Positions 1 to 5,248 of a stretch of DNA of 7,055 bases are shown here, piece after piece (within the stretch, counting starts at the first letter, position 1; each line of letters opens with the position of its first letter). Position numbers and translations under genes: made by a program. Source of the DNA: Lysobacterales bacterium (GTDB taxonomy: Bacteria; Pseudomonadota; Gammaproteobacteria; Xanthomonadales; Rhodanobacteraceae); the NCBI GenBank assembly GCA_013298265.1, contig JAAFHE010000194.1:1-7055 (forward strand), given 5' to 3'. The notes below the pieces were generated by a model, which was not told the origin of the DNA, did not search any database, and saw only the letters and a list, made by a program, of their open reading frames with translations.

Positions 1-707
1 CGAACAAGGAAAAGGCTGACAAGGCGGATTTCCTCGCCCAGACCAACAACGCGGGCGGCGGCGACCGGGACGAAGCCCTGCGTCCGGCCGATCCGCTGTC
101 CAGCCCGCTGCCCAAGCCCACGCCGGGCACGGCGCCGCGGCCGCTGGAAGCCGGCGCGCCGCGCCCTACCCCCGCCACGCCGGCCGAGGTGCTGACCCAG
201 CGCCAGGCCGACTTCGCGGTGACCACGGCGCGCGATGCACCGGAATCGCCGAGCCTGCCCAAGCCCACGGCGCAGGAACTGATCGAGAAGAGCGCTGAAA
301 TGGCCCAGCTCGCGCAGGAATACCAACGCCAGCGCGAGTCCTATGCCAAGCGTCCGAAGAAGAAATTCCTCTCGGCCAACACCAAGGAATACGCCTACGC
401 GTCGTATCTGGCCGGCTGGGCCGCCCGCATCGAGCGCATCGGCAACCTGAACTATCCCGACGAAGCGCGCCGGCAGCAGCTCCACGGCGACGTGCTGCTG
501 ACCGTGACCCTGAACAGGGACGGCAGCGTCAAGCGCATGGATGTGATCCAGAGCTCCGGCCACAAGATCCTCGATGACGCCGTGCAGCGCATCGTGCAAC
601 TGTCAGCGCCATTCCCGCCGATCCCCAGGACCAGCGAGGAAATCGACGAGCTGTACATCACGCGGACATGGCAGTTCATGCCGGGCGACGTGCTGCGGAA
701 CCGCTAG
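1..707 (+). CDS. tonB: TonB-family energy transducer, 3' part (5' end outside window)
   Basis: The reading frame is open from the left edge (first full codon at 3) to TAG at 705-707, giving 234 visible residues; the N-terminal membrane anchor lies outside. TonB proteins span the periplasm and pass proton-motive energy from ExbB/ExbD to outer-membrane receptors. Visible residues about 20-85 are rich in proline, alanine and charged residues, as expected for the periplasmic spacer (for example SSPLPKPTPG). A Gln/Glu/Arg/Lys-rich stretch at about 92-125 looks helical. The TonB C-terminal domain follows at about 135-225, with the family's NLNYPDEAR element, the GDVLLTVTLNRDGSV strand pair and a terminal ITRTWQF strand. 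A GTG at 189 could be taken as a start, but it lies inside the spacer, so the gene continues upstream. It lies next to yqgE, as tonB3 does in Pseudomonas; TonB3 there is reported to affect twitching, which is suggestive given pilT/pilU in this window. The family is clear; the exact paralogue is inferred. Confidence 0.88.
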   Translation, partial: NKEKADKADFLAQTNNAGGGDRDEALRPADPLSSPLPKPTPGTAPRPLEAGAPRPTPATPAEVLTQRQADFAVTTARDAPESPSLPKPTAQELIEKSAEMAQLAQEYQRQRESYAKRPKKKFLSANTKEYAYASYLAGWAARIERIGNLNYPDEARRQQLHGDVLLTVTLNRDGSVKRMDVIQSSGHKILDDAVQRIVQLSAPFPPIPRTSEEIDELYITRTWQFMPGDVLRNR

Positions 708-744
708 GAGCGGGATCGAGAGGTCAGAGATGGTGACGAACGAG

Positions 745-770
745 AGGGCATGAGGCGGCGATCCTGCCCT
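745..770 (+). terminator. Weak hairpin after tonB
   Basis: AGGGCA (745-750) is complementary to TGCCCT (765-770), a 6-bp stem with a 14-nt loop beginning 37 nt after the tonB stop. No run of T follows, so it is not a canonical Rho-independent terminator. It may be no more than chance in GC-rich DNA. Confidence 0.2.
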
Positions 771-879
771 GCTGGCGAGCGCATGAGCCGCAAGCGGCGC
801 AACAGACCAGCCCCAACCTTGCCCACTCACTTTTTCTCAGCCCTCTCCGCCCGCTCCTGCCCGCAGCGGCGCCGGCGCG

Positions 880-905
880 AATGCCGCTGCAAAATGCCGC
901 TACAA
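880..905 (+). repeat. 13-bp tandem duplication before yqgE
   Basis: Two adjacent 13-bp copies, AATGCCGCTGCAA (880-892) and AATGCCGCTACAA (893-905), differ at one base (G889 versus A902). The changed base in the second copy creates the TACAAT hexamer that sits 7 nt before the yqgE start. The first copy contains an in-frame ATG (881) that could be mistaken for the gene start. Confidence 0.75.
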
Positions 906-906
906 T
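901..906 (+). promoter_or_regulatory. Possible -10 box of a near-leaderless yqgE promoter
   Basis: TACAAT matches the sigma-70 -10 consensus TATAAT at five of six positions. The yqgE ATG begins 7 nt after it, which is about where transcription would start, so the mRNA would have almost no leader. No Shine-Dalgarno sequence precedes the ATG, in agreement with this. Against it, no good -35 hexamer is found 16-18 nt upstream (about 877-884 reads as GC-rich, non-consensus sequence). The promoter is inferred. Confidence 0.35.
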
Positions 907-913
907 CGGCCAC

Positions 914-1480
914 ATGAGTTCCTTCGCCTCGCTCTCCAATCAATTGCTCATCGCCATGCCGGCGATGCGTGATCCAAATTTCGCCCGCAGTGTCACCTTC
1001 GTCTGTCAACACAACGAAGACGGAGCGATGGGACTGCTGGTCAACCGCCTGTCCGAATACCGCCTCGGCGACGTGCTCGCACAGATGAACCTGTCGTCGG
1101 GCATCGCTGAAGTGAACGACGCACCAGTGCTGATTGGCGGACCGGTGCAACCTGAGCGCGGGTTCGTCCTGCACGTGCCCAGCGGCAACTGGGAATCCTC
1201 GTTCCATATCTCCGACCGGATTTCAGTCACGACATCCCGCGACATCCTCATCGCCATGGCCGCCGGCGAGGGGCCGGAGCATGCAGTCGTCGCGCTGGGC
1301 TATGCGGGCTGGAGCCCGGGCCAGCTCGAGCAGGAACTGCTCGACAACGCCTGGCTGACCGCGTCGGTGAAAGAACAATTGCTGTTCGACACCCCACTCG
1401 ACGCGCGCTGGGACGCCGCCGCAGCCCTGCTCGGCGTCACCAGCATGGCGCAGCTGACCGACTACGCTGGCCATGCTTAG
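914..1480 (+). CDS. yqgE: YqgE/AlgH family protein (UPF0301)
   Basis: A 188-residue protein of the YqgE/AlgH family (E. coli YqgE has 187 residues). Members are cytoplasmic single-domain proteins without an assigned biochemical activity; the name AlgH comes from a link to alginate regulation in Pseudomonas. Family hallmarks visible are LLIAMPAMRDPNFARSV (11-27), CQHNEDGAMGLLVNR (31-45), IGGPVQPERGFVLH (74-87) and ALGYAGWSPGQLEQEL with NAWL (127-148). ATG at 914 is preferred because the family begins only a few residues before the LIAMP motif. An in-frame ATG at 881 would add 11 atypical residues encoded by the tandem duplication. No ribosome-binding site is visible, which fits a leaderless transcript. 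The gene sits between tonB and ruvX, its usual position in this group of bacteria. Stop is TAG at 1478-1480. Confidence 0.95.
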   Translation: MSSFASLSNQLLIAMPAMRDPNFARSVTFVCQHNEDGAMGLLVNRLSEYRLGDVLAQMNLSSGIAEVNDAPVLIGGPVQPERGFVLHVPSGNWESSFHISDRISVTTSRDILIAMAAGEGPEHAVVALGYAGWSPGQLEQELLDNAWLTASVKEQLLFDTPLDARWDAAAALLGVTSMAQLTDYAGHA

Positions 1481-1546
1481 GGAGCCGTTGAGCAAGGCGA
1501 GATTCGCTTTCGATTCGGGAGCGCCCGTGATTCAAAGTGGCGGCCA

Positions 1547-1579
1547 ACGGTCTGCGCAGCAGGCCATTGGCGGGACCGT
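1547..1579 (+). repeat. Inverted repeat in the yqgE-ruvX spacer
   Basis: ACGGTC (1547-1552) pairs with GACCGT (1574-1579) across a 21-nt loop that itself contains the palindrome-like GCCATTGGC (1563-1571). GCCAA (1543-1547) can instead pair with TTGGC (1567-1571), so two alternative folds exist. The inverted repeat is seen directly; no function is assigned. Confidence 0.35.
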
Positions 1580-1601
1580 GGAGATCGGGTGCTGAGCACA
1601 A

Positions 1602-1625
1602 GAACGTCAGTTCCAGAACGTGTTC
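1602..1625. promoter_or_regulatory. Array of alternating GAAC/GTTC half-sites upstream of ruvX
   Basis: GAAC at 1602 and 1616 alternate with GTTC at 1610 and 1622, giving overlapping palindromes GAAC-N4-GTTC, GTTC-N2-GAAC and GAAC-N2-GTTC within 24 bp, about 44-67 bp before the ruvX start. Such clustered dyads can be binding sites for dimeric regulators. No regulator is recognised, and chance cannot be excluded for 4-bp half-sites. Confidence 0.3.
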
Positions 1626-1668
1626 AGATCTTCCTCGGAGCGCGTTACGGCACACCGGATCTGCGGAC

Positions 1669-2088
1669 ATGAACGTGCTCGGCTTCGACTACGGCAGCCG
1701 CTTGATTGGGGTGGCGCTCGGCAACCGCCTGACCGGCAGCGCACGCCCGCTGGGCGTCGTCGCCAACAGCGGCAGCGGGCCCGACTGGGAACGCATCGAT
1801 ACCTGGATACGCGAATGGCAGCCCGAGGCGCTGCTGGTCGGCCTGCCGCTGACGCTCGACGGCGAGGAACAGCCCGCCAGTCGCGGCGCCCGCGCCTTCG
1901 CCGGCGCGCTGGTCAAGCGCAGCGCGTTGCCGCTGCACCTGGTCGACGAACGACGCAGCTCGATCGAAGCCGCGCGGCGCTTTGCGCAACGGCGCGCCGC
2001 CGGGCTGGCGAAGAAGAAACATGCGGCCGACATCGACGCGGTGGCCGCCGAAGTGATCACCGAAACCTGGCTTGCCAATCCCACATGA
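1669..2088 (+). CDS. ruvX: RuvX/YqgF, Holliday-junction resolvase-like nuclease (pre-16S rRNA processing)
   Basis: A 139-residue protein (E. coli YqgF has 138) with an RNase H-like fold. In E. coli the family is needed for 5'-end maturation of 16S rRNA and was first proposed as an alternative Holliday-junction resolvase. Visible motifs: GFDYGSRLIGVALGNRLTG (5-23) with the catalytic Asp7, LLVGLPLTLDGEEQ (55-68), HLVDERRSS (90-98) with the DER signature, and DIDAVAAEVITE (121-132), where Asp123 fits the final catalytic aspartate. All expected acidic residues are present. The start at 1669 places the first beta strand at residues 2-7, as in the family. The frame stays open upstream to 1537, but that extension is not family-like. 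The ribosome-binding site is weak (CGGA at most). The TGA at 2086-2088 overlaps the pyrB ATG, so the two genes are probably translationally coupled. Confidence 0.95.
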   Translation: MNVLGFDYGSRLIGVALGNRLTGSARPLGVVANSGSGPDWERIDTWIREWQPEALLVGLPLTLDGEEQPASRGARAFAGALVKRSALPLHLVDERRSSIEAARRFAQRRAAGLAKKKHAADIDAVAAEVITETWLANPT

Positions 2089-3035
2089 CGCCTTCCGACC
2101 TGTCCAACACATCGCGCCGCCTGCGCCACCTGACCAGCCTGGAGCATTTGCCCGCGGCGCAGATCCTGCGCCTGCTAGACCGCGCGGAAGCGCTGCAGCA
2201 GCAATGGCTGCGCGACCGCCGCAAACTCGATCTGCTGCATGGCCGGACCGTGGTCAACCTGTTCTTCGAGAGCTCCACACGCACGCGCACGTCGTTCGAT
2301 CTGGCCGCCAAGCGCCTGGGCGCCGACGTCATCAACTTCGACATCGCCAACTCCTCGACGAGCAAGGGCGAAAGCCTGATCGACACGCTGCATACACTCG
2401 AGGCGATGTATTGCGACGCGTTCGTCGTGCGGCACAAGGTAAACGGCACCGCCGAATTCCTCGCCCGCCACGTACGCGGCCCTGCCTGTGTCATCAACGC
2501 CGGCGACGGCAACAACGCGCATCCGACGCAAGGGCTGCTGGATGCCTACACGATCCGCCGCCACCGCCCCGACTTCTCGATCCTGCGCGTGCTGATCTGC
2601 GGCGACATCCTGCACTCCCGCGTCGCGCGCTCCGATATCCACGCCCTGCGCACCCTCGGCGTGGGCAACCTGCGCGTCTGCGCGCCGGCGAACCTGCTGC
2701 CGGCCGAAACCGAGCTGCCCGGCTGCGAGATCGTCGAGGACTTCGACAGCGCGCTGGACGGCGCCGACGTGATCATCATGCTGCGCCTGCAGAAAGAGCG
2801 CATGCAGCAGGCCCAGGTGCCGTCAGAACAGGCGTATTACGCGCGCTACGGCCTGGATGCACGGCGCCTGCGCCTGGCCCGGCCGGACTGTCTGGTCATG
2901 CATCCGGGCCCGCTCAACCGTGAAGTGGAAATCGCCTCGGCGGTGGCCGATAGCGCACAATCGTGCATTCTGGAACAGGTCGGCAACGGTGTGTTCGTGC
3001 GCATGGCCGTACTGACCGAATTGCTCGGCGTCTGA
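2085..3035 (+). CDS. pyrB: Aspartate carbamoyltransferase catalytic chain
   Basis: A 316-residue enzyme that joins carbamoyl phosphate and aspartate to N-carbamoyl-aspartate, the first committed step of pyrimidine synthesis, in the cytoplasm. The carbamoyl-phosphate loop is FFESSTRTRTSF (60-71). The mobile loop NSSTSKGES (89-97) contains the active-site lysine (Lys94). NAGDGNNAHPTQGLLD (138-153) carries the catalytic histidine, HSRVARSDIHAL is at 177-188, the aspartate-binding MLRLQ is at 232-236, and MHPGPLNREVEI (272-283) closes the site. Length is near the E. coli chain (311) plus a short N-terminal extension. The ATG overlaps the ruvX stop in an ATGA junction. Neither pyrI (regulatory chain) nor a pyrC-like partner lies downstream, and no pyrR precedes it, so the chain's regulation cannot be read from the neighbourhood. 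Minor departures from consensus (NNAHPTQ where RHAHPTQ is common, NREVEI for NRGVEI) spare the catalytic residues. Confidence 0.97.
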   Translation: MTPSDLSNTSRRLRHLTSLEHLPAAQILRLLDRAEALQQQWLRDRRKLDLLHGRTVVNLFFESSTRTRTSFDLAAKRLGADVINFDIANSSTSKGESLIDTLHTLEAMYCDAFVVRHKVNGTAEFLARHVRGPACVINAGDGNNAHPTQGLLDAYTIRRHRPDFSILRVLICGDILHSRVARSDIHALRTLGVGNLRVCAPANLLPAETELPGCEIVEDFDSALDGADVIIMLRLQKERMQQAQVPSEQAYYARYGLDARRLRLARPDCLVMHPGPLNREVEIASAVADSAQSCILEQVGNGVFVRMAVLTELLGV

Positions 3036-3051
3036 GGGCGGGGGATCCACC

Positions 3052-3080
3052 CCGGGCCAGCGGCAGCGTTGCTGGCTTGG
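3052..3080 (+). terminator. GC-rich hairpin after pyrB
   Basis: The core stem GCCAGC (3056-3061) / GCTGGC (3071-3076) is perfect and extends outward through two G-T pairs and two C-G pairs to 3052 and 3080. It starts 17 nt after the pyrB stop. No T-run follows. A competing 5-bp stem, CGGGG (3039-3043) / CCCCG (3050-3054), overlaps its base. It may attenuate transcription between pyrB and the lipoprotein gene, or simply protect the pyrB 3' end. Confidence 0.35.
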
Positions 3081-3110
3081 CGCCGACAGGTGACCACACG
3101 TTTCAATCCT

Positions 3111-3116
3111 GGAGAG
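3111..3116 (+). promoter_or_regulatory. Shine-Dalgarno site deciding the lipoprotein start
   Basis: GGAGAG lies 5 nt before the ATG at 3122. It fixes the start there, although the frame is open back to 2963 inside pyrB. It is the clearest ribosome-binding site on the plus strand of this window. Confidence 0.75.
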
Positions 3117-3121
3117 TTCCC

Positions 3122-4798
3122 ATGTCCGTCATCGCTCGCCGCGTCGTTCCCGTCGCCTTGCTGCTGGCTCTCGCCGGCTGCGGCAACAAACCCGACGCCG
3201 GTTCGCCGCTCGCCTTCGTGCCAGCGGATACGCCGTACGTCTTCGCCAATCTCGAACCGGTGCCGCAGCCAGTGGTCGACCAATGGTCGCAGATGACACG
3301 TGAGGCCTGGCCACTGTCCCTGAGCATGTACCAGCGCATGCTGGACAAGGCCGAGGCGCAGGATGCGGCCGCGGTCAAGGCGGCACGCGCGCTGCTCGAG
3401 GAAGTCTCGCAGCACATGACCGCAGGCACAGCCGAGCAGCTCGGCATCAAGGGCAGCGCACATGCCGCTATCTATGGCATCGGCATCCTGCCGGTCGTGC
3501 GCCTGGAGCTGGCCAATGCCGATGCACTGCGAGCGGCGATTGCCCGTGTCGAAGCCAAGGCCGGCTCGAAGCTGCCTGTAGCACGGCTCGGCGAGCTCGA
3601 CTACTGGACGCTTTCGCTCGACAAGATGCAGATGCTGCTCGCGATCGTCGACAAGCAGCTCGTCGTTACGCTCGCGCCGGCCACCGCCAGCGAGGACCTG
3701 CGCAAGCAGCTGCTCGGCCTGACCCGGCCGGCCAAGCCCTTCGACGCGACAACCCTGACCACGCTGAACAAGCGCTACGGCTACACGCCGTACAGTTCAG
3801 GCTATGTGGACTTTGTGCGACTGGTCGAATTCCTCGGCGACGACGCCAACCCGGTGCGGCGCGAACTCGCGGGCGCCGTCTTTGGCGAAAAGTTGCCGAC
3901 CATGGATGCGACCTGCAAGGCCGAAGTGCGCGCAATCGCCGGCAAGTTCCCGCGCGTCGTAATGGGCTATACCGCACTGGCGCCCAAGCGCATGACCGTC
4001 CATGCACAACTGGAAATGGACCCGGCGCTGGCCAAGGATTTCGCCGCCAGCCTCGTCGGCGCGCCGGGCACGGCGGGCAAGGCCGAAGGCCTCGTCGACT
4101 TCGCCCTGGCCATGCCGGTACTGAAGCAGAAAGCCTTCTGGCTCAAGCAGGCCAAGACCGTCGTCGACCAGCCCTACGCCTGCGCCGACCTCGCCGAGAT
4201 CAACGAGAGCTTCGCCAAGCTCAGGCAAAGCCTGGACACGACCATCCCGCCACCGGCCAGCGATCTGAGCGGTTTCCGCATGGTGCTGAACAAGCTCGAC
4301 TTCGCCGCGGGCGTCGACAAACCCGACATGGCCGGCAAGCTGGTGATCGCACTGACCAATCCGGCCGGCGCCGTCGCGATGGCGCAGCTCGCGCTGCCCA
4401 GCCTCAAGGACATCAAGTTGCTGCCGGACGGCAAGCCCGTCGCACTGCCCGCCGAGATGGCACCGGCGTCGGTTCCTCCGCTGTTCGTCGCGATGAACGA
4501 CAAGGCCATCGCTCTCGCCGCCGGCAGCGGCGAGGAAACAACGCTGAGCGCGTTCCTCGCCGCACCGACAGCGGCAGAGCCGGTATTCCTGCGCATGCAT
4601 TTCACCGGCGCGATGTACGCGCGCCTCGGCGGCGTGTTCGACGCGATGGGCCCGCTGATCCCCGAGGAACAGCGCGCCGACATCGCAACGCAGAAGCAGC
4701 TGTTCGCGGTCTACGAAAAATGGATCGACCACGCCGAGTTCACGCTGACGGCCAGAAACGACGGCGTCTCGCTGCTGGAAACGGTGGAGACGCGCTGA
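3122..4798 (+). CDS. Predicted lipoprotein of unknown function, 558 residues
   Basis: I do not recognise this family by name. The N terminus is a lipoprotein signal: two Arg at 6-7, a hydrophobic core PVALLLALA, then lipobox LAGC with Cys20 as the lipid-carrying residue. The next residues are Gly-Asn, not Asp, so outer-membrane sorting is likely. The mature protein (about 539 residues) has no further membrane segment. Besides Cys20 it has only two cysteines, Cys265 and Cys354, which could form one disulfide in the periplasm. Early on is PADTPYVFANLEPVP (about 35-49). Two regions resemble each other: about 124-195 and about 404-480 each show a hydrophobic strand, a helix-like stretch, then a strand with an Asp-Lys turn (IVDKQLVV at 175 and MNDKAIAL at 458), a spacing that suggests two related halves. 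A good Shine-Dalgarno site precedes ATG 3122. It follows pyrB by 86 bp and may be its own unit, since a hairpin lies between. No enzyme motif is seen; the function is open. Confidence 0.85.
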   Translation: MSVIARRVVPVALLLALAGCGNKPDAGSPLAFVPADTPYVFANLEPVPQPVVDQWSQMTREAWPLSLSMYQRMLDKAEAQDAAAVKAARALLEEVSQHMTAGTAEQLGIKGSAHAAIYGIGILPVVRLELANADALRAAIARVEAKAGSKLPVARLGELDYWTLSLDKMQMLLAIVDKQLVVTLAPATASEDLRKQLLGLTRPAKPFDATTLTTLNKRYGYTPYSSGYVDFVRLVEFLGDDANPVRRELAGAVFGEKLPTMDATCKAEVRAIAGKFPRVVMGYTALAPKRMTVHAQLEMDPALAKDFAASLVGAPGTAGKAEGLVDFALAMPVLKQKAFWLKQAKTVVDQPYACADLAEINESFAKLRQSLDTTIPPPASDLSGFRMVLNKLDFAAGVDKPDMAGKLVIALTNPAGAVAMAQLALPSLKDIKLLPDGKPVALPAEMAPASVPPLFVAMNDKAIALAAGSGEETTLSAFLAAPTAAEPVFLRMHFTGAMYARLGGVFDAMGPLIPEEQRADIATQKQLFAVYEKWIDHAEFTLTARNDGVSLLETVETR

Positions 4799-4809
4799 GA
4801 ACGATGAAT

Positions 4810-4838
4810 CCCGGCGGCGGTGATGTGCCGCTGCCGGG
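4810..4838 (+). terminator. Terminator-like hairpin after the lipoprotein gene
   Basis: CCCGGCGGCGG (4810-4820) pairs with CCGCTGCCGGG (4828-4838) around a 7-nt loop: an 11-bp GC-rich stem with a single G-T pair, beginning 11 nt after the stop codon. The position is that of a terminator, but only CCTT follows in place of a T-run, so it may depend on Rho or act as a 3'-end stabiliser. Confidence 0.55.
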
Positions 4839-5141
4839 CCTTGCGCGGAGGCTGGAGCAACCCCCGTCGTCGAGGCTCCGATCATCGACCGCGACGCTGG
4901 CGACAGCCACTTGGCGAGCCGATCGTGACCGTCGATGGTGACGGACGGCGCAGCGCAGCGCGAACCCGCAGGCTGCCTATACGGCATCATTTGCCGTTGC
5001 AGAAAACCGCGAATTCAGGCCGGCAAACGGCTGCGCATCATGCGGGTTCCCAGCGGAACTCCAACGCCTCAGACGTACCCAGGGCCTGACGCAGCGCGCA
5101 CAGCAGTACGGCTTCGGCACCGCGAGTGACGAGTTAGTCCG

Positions 5142-5160
5142 GCGACGACGTAGTCGTCGC
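5142..5160. repeat. Perfect hairpin 1 of 3 (convergent region)
   Basis: GCGACGAC (5142-5149) and GTCGTCGC (5153-5160) are perfect complements around the triloop GTA. The hairpin is stable on either strand. It is the most distant from pilU of three consecutive stem-loops. Confidence 0.7.
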
Positions 5161-5168
5161 GATCAGTG

Positions 5169-5205
5169 CTCGATTCCTACTCGATCACGTCGATCAGGAA
5201 TCGAG
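5169..5205. repeat. Perfect hairpin 2 of 3 (convergent region)
   Basis: CTCGATTCCT (5169-5178) and AGGAATCGAG (5196-5205) form a perfect 10-bp stem. The 17-nt loop contains two GATC sites. It is less GC-rich than its surroundings, so the pairing is unlikely to follow from base composition alone. Confidence 0.7.
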
Positions 5206-5221
5206 ATCGGCAGTGCCGATC
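5205..5221. terminator. Perfect hairpin 3 of 3, possible pilU terminator
   Basis: GATCGGC (5205-5211) pairs with GCCGATC (5215-5221) around the triloop AGT. Read on the minus strand it begins 27 nt after the pilU stop, a usual terminator position, though no T-run follows. It shares one base (5205) with hairpin 2. Confidence 0.45.
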
Positions 5222-5248
5222 AGGCGGACGGCACCCCTGCGGCTATCC

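Larger units (their letters stand above)
4799..5248. other. Gene-free convergent intergenic region (about 450 bp)
   Basis: This stretch lies between the ends of the lipoprotein gene (plus strand) and pilU (minus strand). Short open frames cross it, but their translations are arginine-rich, lack ribosome-binding sites and resemble no protein I know. The left end holds a terminator-like hairpin (4810-4838). TTTGCCG (4990-4996) and CGGCAAA (5021-5027) form a loose inverted repeat. The right end holds three strong hairpins (5142-5221). No tRNA, promoter or repeat array is recognised in the middle. Confidence 0.7.

Noticed and set aside
881..913. An upstream ATG for yqgE
   Set aside because: It adds 11 residues derived from the tandem duplication and absent from the family; ATG 914 gives the usual length.
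1602..1613. GAAC-N4-GTTC as a LexA (SOS) box
   Set aside because: That spacing is typical of LexA from Gram-positive bacteria; the window comes from a gammaproteobacterium, where other LexA motifs apply, and neither neighbouring gene is a usual SOS gene.
1537..1668. An upstream in-frame start for ruvX adding 44 residues
   Set aside because: RuvX proteins begin a few residues before the GFDYG strand; the extra residues are not family-like.
1620..2084. A 5' extension of pyrB through ruvX in the same frame (471 residues in total)
   Set aside because: The extension is arginine-rich shadow sequence over ruvX. PyrB family length and the ATGA junction support the start at 2085.
2963..3121. A start for the lipoprotein inside pyrB
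   Set aside because: It would bury the signal peptide and ignore the well-placed GGAGAG before ATG 3122.
3797..4990. A 397-codon open frame on the minus strand opposite the lipoprotein gene
   Set aside because: It lies antisense to a gene with signal peptide, ribosome-binding site and consistent codon use. Long antisense frames are expected in GC-rich DNA, and the translation is low-complexity and resembles no protein I know.
4820..5129. Short plus-strand open frames in the convergent intergenic region
   Set aside because: They lack ribosome-binding sites, overlap one another in different frames, and their translations look like random GC-rich sequence.
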